Source of the DNA: Bryobacterales bacterium
Lineage (GTDB): Bacteria; Acidobacteriota; Terriglobia; Bryobacterales; Bryobacteraceae
Reading direction: 5' to 3'
Length of the DNA: 64,000 nucleotides
Assembly: GCA_947446025.1 (NCBI GenBank)
Contig: CANFEY010000004.1
Span: 1-64,000 of the forward strand
This document shows, piece after piece, positions 8,324-16,846 of the stretch. The notes under the pieces were generated by a model. That model ran no database searches. It had not been told where the DNA came from and saw only the letters and a list, made by a program, of their open reading frames with translations. Position 1 is the first letter of the stretch; each line of letters begins with the position of its first letter. The position numbers were made by a program, and so were the translations under genes.

Positions 8324-8451
8324 TTAGGGGTCAACCTGCACCGGATTAGGCTGCAGCCGCGGCGGATGAGGCTCGTCCGTGGAGACCAGATTCAACACAT
8401 GCGTCGAGGTACGGATCCAACCGGGCTGCCCCCGTTCCGCAGCCTGTTGAA
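8324..8451 (-). pseudogene. Possible 3' remnant of an unknown gene
   Basis: Read on the minus strand, this stretch stays open for about 42 codons and ends in TAA (8324-8326). The predicted peptide (AVIQQAAERGQPGWIRTS, later PNPVQVDP) looks protein-like but has no start codon. It begins where the beta-helix gene ends, in a different frame. No family is recognised. It may be chance. Confidence 0.2.
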
Positions 8452-10446
8452 TTACCGCGGCCCATAGTGCGGCAGGGCTTGGCCAATTTCGTAGGCCCCT
8501 AGATCCGGCGCTCGTCCCGTGTAGCGATCATTGATCCCTGGCATCGGTACCCCGGCATCTACCGCAGCCGAACCCGGGCGCAGGGAAAAGTTGAAATCTG
8601 CCGGGTCGTAGAGCGTACGCGGGTCCTTGCCCGGCGCCGTTGCCTTCTCAAAGATGTCGTAATCGACCAGCACGCTGTGTTGATCTTGCCCCGCCCCCGC
8701 CTGATATTGCGCGAGCGTCAGATATCTGCGATTTTCCCGCCCAGTGGCCTCAGCTGTCCCTGGGGCCCGTTGAGCTGCCCGTTCCGGGAAATCCGACATG
8801 ACTCCACTCGGGGGTGAAATCCAAGCGAAAGAATACTCGGCTCCGCTGTTTGGCCGGAACCCGTTGTAGTCCGAACTGGAATAGTTCGTGAACGTTTCCA
8901 CGGTGAACAACTCCGGCGTTTCCGCCTGGCCCAGAATCAGGTTATTGCGATATTGCTGATTGGATACCGCCCCCAACATCAGGTGCACGGGCGCCAACAG
9001 CGTATTGTGGTAGACCAGCACGCCCGCCGAGGTGGATGTGAACTTTGCTGCTCCACCCTCTGGAGCGTGATACACCACGTTGCGCATGAAATAGACCGGA
9101 CCGCCGAATGCGGGCTGAACGCTCAGCGCCCGGTGAGCCATGTTGAAACACCGGTTGCGGAAGATCCGTATATTGTGCGCTCCGCCGTCGGCCTCCAGGC
9201 AGTTGTCATCCACATTGGAAATATCATTGCCATAAAAGTCCACGGATACGGGCAGCCGCTCCCGGATCGGATTGGGCGACCCATCGGGATTCCCGTAAGT
9301 CGCGAAGTCGATGCCATCGTGAAATCCGGAAACACGGTTGTAGGCGACCACATGCCCCGAGCCATACACCTTCACCGCGTACTCTGAGAGCAGCGGCGGC
9401 GCGCCCTTCTCCGCGATGAACGGCTGCCAGTTGCGCCCGGTCCATCCCATTAGCTGCTTCGGGTCGTTCTTTCCGATGAACACGTTATCGGCAATGTAAT
9501 AGTCCTTGGATCCGGACCAATCGGTATGAACCCCGACGCCGATGTCCTCGAATCGGCTTTTCTTCACGGTCAAACCTACGGATCCAGTAATGTTTTTCAA
9601 TCCGCCCTGGAACGCCAACCCGGTATTGCGAATGGTCAATCCCTCGAAGTAGTTGTAGTTCGCGGCCATCACGTTGAAGAGGTTGTAGCAGCCATCGCCG
9701 TCAAAAATTACCTCGCCATCACCCGCGGCTTTGATGACGATTGGCCGCTCCGCTGTTCCGCTTTGCGTAAGGAAGTAGGTGCCGGTCCCAACGGTCCCTA
9801 ATCCGCCGCCGTAGCGGAAGCGATTGTCTTTGTAAATGCCGGCATGGACCAGAATGGTATCGCCCGGCTGGACACGCGCGGGAAACGTATTGAAATTGTC
9901 TGAGTGCGACGAGCCCGTGAAATAGGCCGCCAGAAGTCCATTGAACGCAGGTTGCTGCCTCGTTCCCTGATACCCCTGCGGATACACGTGGTAAACGTTC
10001 CCGCCTTGCGATGGCATCGGCTCGGCACGCGTGCTCACCGCGATCGTTCGCTCGGTTTGCCCGGTGGCTCCGTCAGGATCGGTAAGCACGAACCGGCACT
10101 CGTATCGAGTGCCCGGTTCCAGTTCAAAGATGCTGCCGCTGAACATGTGCGGCGTGTTGTATTGAATGGGTCCATCGTTCATGCGCTCGCCGCCGATGCG
10201 CAACAGTTGCGGTCCGGGTGTCCATGCGGTGTTGCCCACCTTCCTGTAGGACACGGAGGCGGTCGCATTCCGGTTGGCGTCTCCTTGGATCGACCACTCA
10301 AATCCCAATGAGATTAATGTGGGAGGCTCGGCATACAGTTCCCCAGCGACGGTTCCACTCTGAGCTTGCAAGGCCGATCCGAGTCCCGCCACAATCATGC
10401 AGGTAATCCAACGACGATGAATCACCCTCGCAGTGTCTAGATTCAC
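8452..10446 (-). CDS. Secreted right-handed beta-helix protein (polysaccharide-lyase-like)
   Basis: This 664-residue protein has an N-terminal signal (hydrophobic ITCMIVAGLGSALQAQ). A fibronectin-III-like segment lies at about 35-135 (PTLISLGFEWSIQGD to RYECRFVLTDPDG). A long parallel beta-helix follows at about 150-560, with the opening ARVQPGDTILVHAGIY and the GEVIFDGDG, NYFEGLTIRN and HDGIDFATYG rungs typical of pectate-lyase-like folds. The end, PDLGAYEIGQALPHYGPR, is typical of this group. The substrate is unknown. The gene is divergent from the PQQ dehydrogenase (150 bp apart). ATG 10446 is the best start for the signal peptide, and GAGGTGAG lies just upstream. Confidence 0.8.
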   Translation of the reverse strand: MNLDTARVIHRRWITCMIVAGLGSALQAQSGTVAGELYAEPPTLISLGFEWSIQGDANRNATASVSYRKVGNTAWTPGPQLLRIGGERMNDGPIQYNTPHMFSGSIFELEPGTRYECRFVLTDPDGATGQTERTIAVSTRAEPMPSQGGNVYHVYPQGYQGTRQQPAFNGLLAAYFTGSSHSDNFNTFPARVQPGDTILVHAGIYKDNRFRYGGGLGTVGTGTYFLTQSGTAERPIVIKAAGDGEVIFDGDGCYNLFNVMAANYNYFEGLTIRNTGLAFQGGLKNITGSVGLTVKKSRFEDIGVGVHTDWSGSKDYYIADNVFIGKNDPKQLMGWTGRNWQPFIAEKGAPPLLSEYAVKVYGSGHVVAYNRVSGFHDGIDFATYGNPDGSPNPIRERLPVSVDFYGNDISNVDDNCLEADGGAHNIRIFRNRCFNMAHRALSVQPAFGGPVYFMRNVVYHAPEGGAAKFTSTSAGVLVYHNTLLAPVHLMLGAVSNQQYRNNLILGQAETPELFTVETFTNYSSSDYNGFRPNSGAEYSFAWISPPSGVMSDFPERAAQRAPGTAEATGRENRRYLTLAQYQAGAGQDQHSVLVDYDIFEKATAPGKDPRTLYDPADFNFSLRPGSAAVDAGVPMPGINDRYTGRAPDLGAYEIGQALPHYGPR

Positions 10447-10596
10447 AACTCACCTCCTGGGTTTTAAAACGATAGCATGTCCATTCTACCGATTTCGAAA
10501 TCCCAAGGCGGAGAGAGCGCCTCGCCCGTCATCCAGAGAGAGTGTCATAATTACTCGAGCTGCCTGGAGTAGCGCAGCCTTCAAAAAGGAGTTCGA

Positions 10597-12720
10597 ATGC
10601 CCGTCATAAGAGTGAGATTGCTTGCGGCCTGCGTGGGCGCGCTCGGGATCGCGTTGGGACTGTCCGCCATCTTGCCTGGGCAGACCGGCGCGAACGCGTC
10701 CAAAGGGGAGACCGAATGGCGGTTCTTCGGAAGTGACACCGGTGCGACCCGGTATTCGCCGGCCAATCAAATCAACGCCGGCAACGTTGCAAATCTCAGC
10801 GTGGCGTGGCGCTTTTCAACGCGGAACCTCGGTCCCCGGCCGGCGACCGGGATGCAGGTCAGTCCGCTGATCGTGGACGGCGTGATGTTCACCACCGCGA
10901 GCGCCATGCGCGATGTGGTCGCGATCGACGCCGCCAGCGGGCAGCTGCTATGGCACTGGCGCCCCACCGGCGACCTGCTGAAGTGGAACGACATCATTGA
11001 CCCGCTGGCAAGAACTTCAGGCCGCGGCGTCAGCTACTGGACGGATGGCGCGGGCGATCAGCGGATCTTCGTCGTCATGGGGAACTACATGCTGGTCGCG
11101 CTGGATGCAAAGACCGGGCGACAGGTGACCAGCTTCGGCAAGAACGGCGTCGTCGATATGGGCGACAACCTGCGGTGGAATGAGCGGCCCGGGTTGGCGC
11201 GCGATGGCCGGGTAGCGAACAGCTCTCCGCCGGCGATCGTGGGCAACGTCCTGGTCTCGTCGATTTCGATGCATACGGGCTCGACGCCGAACCTTCCTGG
11301 CGCTTCGATCAACGAACAGTGGCCCATGAACATTCCGGGCGACGTCGTCGCTTACGACACCAAAACGGGCAAGATGCTGTGGCGCTTCAATATCGTTCCC
11401 CGTCCGGGAGAAGAGGGCTCGGAAAGCTGGCTCACGTCGGACACCAAGAACTGGAGTGTGCCGGGGGGCCTCAACAAATGGGCGATCGATCACCCCGAGC
11501 TGCGCGAGAATTCGAACCGCTACACCGGCAACGGGGGCTTCTGGGCTCCGGCGACTGCCGATCCGGAGCTGGGTATGTTCTACATCCCGGCCGAATCGCC
11601 GACCAGCGACTACTATGGCGGCTACCGCCCCGGCAACAACCTCTACGCCAATTCGGTGATTGCACTCAACGCGAAGACGGGCAAGAAAGTGTGGCATTTC
11701 CAAACGACGCACCACGATATTTGGGACTTCGACCCGCCGACCGCGCCGATTCTCGCGGACATCACCGCCGATGGCAAGCCGGTGAAGGCAGTGATTCAGC
11801 TGACCAAGCAGGGCTTCGCCTTCGTGCTGGACCGTGCGACGGGCAAGCCTGTGTGGCCCATTGAGGAACGGCCTGTTCCCAAAGGCGACGTGCCCGGTGA
11901 ATGGTACTCGCCCACGCAGCCGTTTCCGACCAAGCCGGTCGCCCTGGTGCCGCAGGGGGTGACCGAGAATGACCTGGTCGATTTCACGCCGGAGATCAAG
12001 GCGGAGGCGCTTCGTGTAGCCAAGCAGTTCCGCTTGGGAGGCCTCTATGCTCCGCCGTCGCTGGCAGGTGGTCCGGATGGAACCAATGGCACGTTGACTG
12101 CGCCCTCCGCAGTCGGCGGCATCAACTGGCCTGGCGGCGCTGTCGATCCAGTGGAAGACGTGCTCTACGTCGCCAGCGAGAACACCTTGTACCGAGCCCA
12201 GGTCGTGCCGGGAACGGACGGTAAGGGCGTTTTGTACCACGACACGCGCGGTCAACAAGTGACCCCGCCGACGACTGTATTCGGCCTTCCGCTCCTCAAG
12301 CCTCCCTATGGCCGAGTCTCCGCCATCGATCTGAAGACCGGAGAGCGCCTGTGGATGGTGCCGCACGGCAACACTCCTGCCGCGATTAAGAACAACGCAA
12401 AGATGAAGGGCGTGGAAATTCCGAATACTGGAGCGCCCACCAGAGGCACCGGGCTGCTGGTCACCAGCACGCTGTTGTTCGGCGGCGAAGGTGGTGGGTC
12501 CCCGGCTTTCCGCGCGTGGGACAAAAAGACGGGCGCTGTCATCGCCGAGATCCAGTTGCCGGGACCGACGACTGGTTTCCCAGTTACCTACACGAAGGCA
12601 GGGCGGCAGTACATCGCGGTAGCCGTGCGGGCTGGCGATGCGGTGGATATCGTGGCCCTGGCAGTTCCGGAGGCGGCGGCACCCGGCACCGGTCGAGGAA
12701 AAGGAAAGGGAAAGCAGTAA
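10597..12720 (+). CDS. PQQ-dependent alcohol/glucose-type dehydrogenase (quinoprotein)
   Basis: This 707-residue protein has an N-terminal hydrophobic signal or anchor (residues 5-28). An eight-bladed quinoprotein propeller follows: the start EWRFFGSDTGATRYSPA and repeated Gly-Lys tryptophan-dock motifs (AIDAASGQLLWHW, AYDTKTGKMLWRF, ALNAKTGKKVWHFQ, AIDLKTGERLWMV). HHDIWDFDPPTAPIL is the characteristic active-site region of the family. There is no CxxCH haem motif, so electrons must pass to a separate acceptor. Several small c-type cytochromes are encoded nearby. It probably oxidises a sugar or alcohol in the periplasm. The C-terminus is Gly/Lys-rich (GRGKGKGKQ). ATG 10597 has AAGGAG 5-10 bp upstream. 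Confidence 0.9.
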   Translation: MPVIRVRLLAACVGALGIALGLSAILPGQTGANASKGETEWRFFGSDTGATRYSPANQINAGNVANLSVAWRFSTRNLGPRPATGMQVSPLIVDGVMFTTASAMRDVVAIDAASGQLLWHWRPTGDLLKWNDIIDPLARTSGRGVSYWTDGAGDQRIFVVMGNYMLVALDAKTGRQVTSFGKNGVVDMGDNLRWNERPGLARDGRVANSSPPAIVGNVLVSSISMHTGSTPNLPGASINEQWPMNIPGDVVAYDTKTGKMLWRFNIVPRPGEEGSESWLTSDTKNWSVPGGLNKWAIDHPELRENSNRYTGNGGFWAPATADPELGMFYIPAESPTSDYYGGYRPGNNLYANSVIALNAKTGKKVWHFQTTHHDIWDFDPPTAPILADITADGKPVKAVIQLTKQGFAFVLDRATGKPVWPIEERPVPKGDVPGEWYSPTQPFPTKPVALVPQGVTENDLVDFTPEIKAEALRVAKQFRLGGLYAPPSLAGGPDGTNGTLTAPSAVGGINWPGGAVDPVEDVLYVASENTLYRAQVVPGTDGKGVLYHDTRGQQVTPPTTVFGLPLLKPPYGRVSAIDLKTGERLWMVPHGNTPAAIKNNAKMKGVEIPNTGAPTRGTGLLVTSTLLFGGEGGGSPAFRAWDKKTGAVIAEIQLPGPTTGFPVTYTKAGRQYIAVAVRAGDAVDIVALAVPEAAAPGTGRGKGKGKQ

Positions 12721-12784
12721 CGCACAACAATCGAACTGCGCGTTGGTGTAGGATGTCATCAGGTCATCCAACTGGAGCAATCGT

Positions 12785-13450
12785 ATGAATAACCATCACC
12801 TCGTGCCGTCCGTAAGCCGCTGGATCCTGTCCATGGGATGCCTCATGTTGGCGGTAGGCCATGCGTCAGGCGCGGACCTCACGAAGTTCAAGCGCATCGA
12901 GCCACAGTTCATCGCGGCGCTGGGAGACTCCGCGGCCAAATCTGGCAGCGGAGCGGAAGCCTGGGGCATCTGGGACAAGGACCCGGGCCCGCGCGGTTGC
13001 AAGCTGGACCTCTACCCTGAATTGAAGGCGACCGGTGTCGCGCCGGCGCAGTGGAAATTCGACGCTTCGGATTGGTGGCTCGAAGAACACGGCCTGATCA
13101 TGGAGAAGCCGACCTTTCCTCTGGCTGCTGGGCAATACCTCGTCACCGGTGACCGCGAGACGACGACCGTGCTGACAGTTCACCCCAAGGACAAAAACGG
13201 CAATCAGCGTTGGGAACTCGCCGACGGCGCGACCCTCAACGATGTCACCCATCTCGGATGCCGCTCCGCGCGCTACACGCCGACGACTGCTAAGACGGCT
13301 AACAAAACGGCTGCCAACGCGTGCTCGCCTGCGAACGCTTCCACCAAGGGTTTCCCTGTGAATCCCGGGGGTGCCATGCCTGCTGTGAACGGCTGCCACA
13401 AGCAGGACTACACGGTTCTGATCGTCGTGGGGCTGCCTGTCACTAAGTGA
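12785..13450 (+). CDS. Secreted protein of unknown function
   Basis: This 221-residue protein has a signal peptide ending around GHASGA. The mature part is compact, with a WGIWDKDPGPRGCKLDLYP segment, a strand-rich middle (PLAAGQYLVTGDRETTTVLTV) and five cysteines, four of them in the C-terminal half (C259-type codons at HLGCRSAR, ANACSP, NGCHKQDY). No family is recognised. It follows the PQQ dehydrogenase by 64 bp on the same strand with its own GGAG upstream of ATG 12785, so the two may be co-transcribed. It could be a small periplasmic partner, but this is only a positional guess. Confidence 0.6.
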   Translation: MNNHHLVPSVSRWILSMGCLMLAVGHASGADLTKFKRIEPQFIAALGDSAAKSGSGAEAWGIWDKDPGPRGCKLDLYPELKATGVAPAQWKFDASDWWLEEHGLIMEKPTFPLAAGQYLVTGDRETTTVLTVHPKDKNGNQRWELADGATLNDVTHLGCRSARYTPTTAKTANKTAANACSPANASTKGFPVNPGGAMPAVNGCHKQDYTVLIVVGLPVTK

Positions 13451-13632
13451 GCGGCGGCAACTCGCGTAACAACCGCGACGACACCCAAACAGAAGATAGA
13501 CGGGGACGGCGATTCCGAGCACAACCGTGGCTAATGAAAGCAATCTGCCGATGCCAACGCCCATTATGCTGTGCCTATAGGTAAGCGCGCTGAACGATAT
13601 GATACGCCGTTGATGTATCTTGGAAGTTTCCA

Positions 13633-13899
13633 ATGGCCGCCGAGACTGATGACGAGATTTCCGGGCTCGCCCTGTTACGGGCGGCGGTGACGCCTGCGCT
13701 CGCTGCGTACTTGAACGATCTGCGCGACACTCTCGGCTTTCGTGCCTACCTTTCTCTGACAATCGTGAAGGCTGATTACGGTCATGGGGACCCCTCGAAG
13801 TTCCCCAAACCGGGTGAGCCTGCACCTCCTGGCAGTGCGGTCGCACAGATGGGCGACACCGCGCGTTCCTTGACGAGATGCTTTTCTGCCGTGCCGTGA
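13633..13899 (+). CDS. N-terminal half of a frameshifted HEPN-type gene
   Basis: This 88-residue ORF (MAAETDDEISGLALL) overlaps the next ORF by 22 bp. Its final residues GDTARSLTRCFSAVP are replaced in the +1 frame by FLDEMLFCRAVNSF, which continues naturally into the next ORF. The shift point therefore lies near 13862-13875. The two were most likely a single gene of about 250 codons. No domain is recognised in this half. The 182 bp upstream of it show nothing recognisable. Confidence 0.5.
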   Translation: MAAETDDEISGLALLRAAVTPALAAYLNDLRDTLGFRAYLSLTIVKADYGHGDPSKFPKPGEPAPPGSAVAQMGDTARSLTRCFSAVP

Positions 13900-14408
13900 A
13901 TAGCTTCCTCACGTACCTTGCCGACCTCATGACGTTGATCTACGAGAAGTATCCGAAGAAGCTCCCGTCGAACAAGCAAATGACGTATGGCTTCTGCATC
14001 GAACACTACATGGCAGGCGACCTGATCCCTGCGCTTGCGGAAGAGACGGTACTAGGGCTTACGCACCAAAGTCTCGAGGCGCTATCCAAGTACTTCACAA
14101 AGAACCTCGACCTCGTCCTCTTCAAGGACGAAACGCAGTCCGCTAGAGCAGCGCTCGCCGTGGACCTCCGCAACATCATCACCCATAACAGAGGCATCGT
14201 GAATCGATTCTTCATCCAGCGCAACCCCAGTTTTGCTGATGACCTCGGCAAACGCGTGTTTATAGCCGAAGAGGACAGTGAGGAACTGCTCGGGACCATC
14301 GGGTACTGCGCACGACAACTCGACCTCCGCGCCATCAAGAAATTCGACCTTCCAAGACTCGAACCACTACCAAGAGCGGCACCGACCACATCTGATAGCC
14401 CGGACTGA
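13878..14408 (+). CDS. HEPN-domain protein, C-terminal half
   Basis: This 176-residue, largely helical product contains RNIITH at residues 98-103, inside a helix (AVDLRNIITHNRGIVNRFF). That fits the HEPN Rx4-6H motif with a polar residue after Arg, the ribonuclease signature of many toxin and abortive-infection proteins. ATG 13878 is probably not the original start, because the frame is open upstream (FLDE before the Met) and continues from the preceding ORF after a frameshift. No MNT nucleotidyltransferase or other antitoxin gene is adjacent. It is either a pseudogene or a sequencing-error split. RNase activity is inferred. The 174 bp after it are empty. Confidence 0.55.
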   Translation: MLFCRAVNSFLTYLADLMTLIYEKYPKKLPSNKQMTYGFCIEHYMAGDLIPALAEETVLGLTHQSLEALSKYFTKNLDLVLFKDETQSARAALAVDLRNIITHNRGIVNRFFIQRNPSFADDLGKRVFIAEEDSEELLGTIGYCARQLDLRAIKKFDLPRLEPLPRAAPTTSDSPD

Positions 14409-14582
14409 GTCACTCCGAAATCAGCCCCTTGTATCCTCAAGTGGCGATGTTTGTGCTGTTCGTTGATCTCGCTCGCCATCATCCCAGGGAGCTAGAACAC
14501 GACGTAGACGGGACTCCAGCTTCGTCCCCAGGGCCGATTATATGCGCATTCGCACCAATGAGTGAAGCACCGCGCCGCTGCC

Positions 14583-15578
14583 TTACTTCGCCGCTCCGCG
14601 TCCGGGCGCAGCGGCAGCGGCAGCAGCGGCAGCCGGGGCTGCGAATTCCGCCGGGAACGGGAGATTGCCATCGTAGGGCGGCCAGTTCGGGACGGGAAGA
14701 TCGTTGGTGGGATAGAACATCGCCGCCCAGATGTTGCGGATGCGGCCGTCGTCCACGAAGAACCATTCGGCGAGAAGATTCCGGAGCTGCTTCACGCCGG
14801 GCTTGCGCAGGAAGATCCCCATCCCGAGGACCACTTGCTGCTCCACATCGACAATGGGAAAGCGGCGCGCGGAAATGAGACCGACGCTGAAATTGGTGAG
14901 GTTGGATGTGCAGTCACCGCCGCCCTTTCCCTTGGCAGCGTTTGGATTAGGATTTGGACCAGCCGTGTGCGAGCCGTTCTCGTTGCGGATGCAACCGGGG
15001 TGGGCCATGATGATCGCGCCGTCGTGCGTCGTCAACCCGTCGAAGTAACTGTTGGCGATGGCGATCAGTAATTCGCGAGACGCGCGTTGCTTGGCGGGAA
15101 CGTTACGAGTCAAAGGCGGGGGTTCGGCGAGGAAGCCGGCGAGGTTATAAAGATTGCCGCCGTTGGTGCCACCGGGTCCCAGGGCGCCTTCGCGGGCGAT
15201 CACCCACTCGGCTTCGGTGATCTTCCTGGCTTCCACCTTGAGCCGCAGTGTTGCGACGTCGGTCGCTGGGCCTTCTTCGATCAGGCCGAGGTAGGCAGCC
15301 TGGCCGCTCACGGGATCGAAGTAAGAGCGCTGCACCTTGCCGAGTGCGGTGATCGATTGCCAGGTGCCGGTTCCTGCGCGGACCACGACGCCGTTGTCCG
15401 TCTGGCGGAATCCGGCAAATAGGGGCGCCGCCTTCGGATCGTGTTTGACGACGGCGCTCAGGTACTGGTCGAGAGTGGTCTTGAGGCAGGCTCGGTCACA
15501 GGTTTGCACTGAAGGGGTTTGCGCGGAAACAAAGCCGATCAAAAGGGTGGCCGCCAAAAGGAAACGGGCAGAGTGCAT
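14583..15578 (-). CDS. Secreted NTF2-like (SnoaL/DUF8021-type) protein
   Basis: This 331-residue protein has a signal peptide (MHSARFLLAATLLIGFVSA). Two halves of NTF2-like character follow, around 25-120 (LKTTLDQYLSAVVKHDPKAA) and 165-300 (RELLIAIANSYFDGLTTHD to AEWFFVDDGRIRNIWAAM). The C-terminus is a run of alanines ending PGRGAAK, encoded by a GCAGCGGCAGCGG-type microsatellite at about 14608-14637. The layout resembles DUF8021 proteins. This assignment is from memory. The enzyme activity is unknown. It starts 6 bp after the stop of the upstream NTF2-like gene, so the two form an operon. Confidence 0.65.
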   Translation of the reverse strand: MHSARFLLAATLLIGFVSAQTPSVQTCDRACLKTTLDQYLSAVVKHDPKAAPLFAGFRQTDNGVVVRAGTGTWQSITALGKVQRSYFDPVSGQAAYLGLIEEGPATDVATLRLKVEARKITEAEWVIAREGALGPGGTNGGNLYNLAGFLAEPPPLTRNVPAKQRASRELLIAIANSYFDGLTTHDGAIIMAHPGCIRNENGSHTAGPNPNPNAAKGKGGGDCTSNLTNFSVGLISARRFPIVDVEQQVVLGMGIFLRKPGVKQLRNLLAEWFFVDDGRIRNIWAAMFYPTNDLPVPNWPPYDGNLPFPAEFAAPAAAAAAAAAPGRGAAK

Positions 15579-15584
15579 GGGGAA

Positions 15585-16145
15585 CTATTCCTTCCAGCCG
15601 TCGGGCGGGTTACTGCCGCTCGCGATCTGGCGGGTCTTGTAGAGCCACTGGCCCTTCACCTTGACCCACGTGGCGTACTCCTTGCCCTGGGTTGTAAACT
15701 TCATCGGATCGCCCGCCTTCTCCTGGCGGTACTCGGTGAAAATGACCTGCGAGGTGGCGGTGTCACCGTGCACGATGATTAGCGGATTCCCGATCGCCAC
15801 ATTGAAAGCGAGCCTTTCGCGCGGGGGCGCGGCGGGGGCTGGAGTTGCGGCTCCAGGTGCAGGGGTGGCAGGCGTCCGGTTGTAAGCCTGCTTGATGCCC
15901 TCGTGACCCTTGTAGTGCCGCGTGCCGAGAATCAACTCGCCGTCTTCGGCATAGAAGCTCGTTTCTTCCTGCCGCTCCGCTTTGCCGAAGTTGTAGTAGT
16001 AACGCGTGATCTGATCCTGGATCAACTGGCGGTCAATCAACGTCTGCAGAGTCATCTTGTCCTGCGCATGTACAGCGGGCAAGCCTGCCAGTGCGACAAA
16101 GAACAGGCCGCACGCGGCGACCTGACGAATGAAATTCAGTTTCAT
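15585..16145 (-). CDS. Secreted SnoaL-like (NTF2-fold) protein
   Basis: This 186-residue protein has a signal peptide (to AVHA). A SnoaL_4-like domain at about 30-170 starts LQTLIDRQLIQDQITRYYYNFG, followed by EDGELILGTRHYKGHEGIKQ and a final WLYKTRQI strand. An insert rich in Pro/Ala (about 90-108) interrupts the fold. The family covers hydroxylases, isomerases and pure binding proteins, so the role is open. It is the first gene of a two-gene operon with the downstream NTF2-like gene, and is divergent from the DoxX-like gene. Confidence 0.7.
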   Translation of the reverse strand: MKLNFIRQVAACGLFFVALAGLPAVHAQDKMTLQTLIDRQLIQDQITRYYYNFGKAERQEETSFYAEDGELILGTRHYKGHEGIKQAYNRTPATPAPGAATPAPAAPPRERLAFNVAIGNPLIIVHGDTATSQVIFTEYRQEKAGDPMKFTTQGKEYATWVKVKGQWLYKTRQIASGSNPPDGWKE

Positions 16146-16257
16146 GACTTCCTCCCTTTAACTTGATTTGACCGTCCCGAGACATAGTATCAGAACGCAA
16201 GAGCAACAACGCGGTCAAGAGCTGCATGGCAACACTCGCAACCAAACAGGCTAATAT

Positions 16258-16707
16258 ATGACGGTGAGACGATTCTTTGACATGCGATTCATCAGAGAGG
16301 CAAGAAGCCTCCATCTGCCTTTTGCGAGGATGGCGCTCTTCGTCGTCTACTTTTGGTTCGGCATACTTAAGGTCTTCGGGGTGAGTTCAGCCAACCCACT
16401 TGTGGGCGACTTGCTCACTAGGACGATGCCGTTTCTCGACTTTGACAGGTTCATTGTCTTCTTCGGCTTCTTCGAGATGGTGATTGGCGTTTGCTGCCTT
16501 ATTCCCGGGCTGGTGCGAATCTCTACGCTTCTGCTCTGCATGCACATGATGATGACGATGATGCCTCTCGTGCTCCTGCCGGAGGTGGCCTGGGCCGGCG
16601 CCTTCGTGCCCACGTTAGAGGGGCAATACATCATCAAAAATTTGGCGATCATCGCCGTGGCGATCTCTATCGTCTCGCAGATGCGCCATCCAGAAGATGT
16701 TTCATGA
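16258..16707 (+). CDS. DoxX/YkgB-like small integral membrane protein
   Basis: This 149-residue protein has four predicted transmembrane segments at about 24-42, 65-85, 88-110 and 120-142. The motif RMALFVVYFWFGILKVFG is typical of DoxX/YkgB-like proteins. The family's biochemical role is poorly defined; some members are linked to quinol or thiosulfate metabolism. A Met-rich stretch (CMHMMMTMMPL) at about 93-103 is notable and could bind copper, but may be only a helix composition effect. It is a monocistronic gene, with the G8 copy 3 promoter beginning 43 bp downstream. Confidence 0.65.
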   Translation: MTVRRFFDMRFIREARSLHLPFARMALFVVYFWFGILKVFGVSSANPLVGDLLTRTMPFLDFDRFIVFFGFFEMVIGVCCLIPGLVRISTLLLCMHMMMTMMPLVLLPEVAWAGAFVPTLEGQYIIKNLAIIAVAISIVSQMRHPEDVS

Positions 16708-16749
16708 CCCTTCCGTCCATCCCATGGGCCCCCAGTTCTTGGCTCATCC

Positions 16750-16778
16750 TTGCTCGCCTCAGTGGAACCTGATACTTT
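16750..16778 (+). promoter_or_regulatory. Candidate sigma70-type promoter of the third G8 gene
   Basis: TTGCTC (16750-16755), 17 bp, TACTTT (16773-16778). The spacer GCCTCAGTGGAACCTGA closely matches that of copies 1 and 2. From here to the ATG the leader (about 68 bp) is not conserved with the other copies. Confidence 0.45.
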
Positions 16779-16846
16779 GGATTGGCTGGCGGTGCGACAT
16801 ATTGTTGCAGTGACGCCTGTTCCCTCAGTTACGGAGGTTTTACGCA

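Noticed and set aside
14608-14637. GCAGCGGCAGC microsatellite considered as a regulatory phase-variation tract
   Set aside because: It lies near the 3' end of the NTF2-like gene and, as a triplet repeat, changes only the number of alanines.
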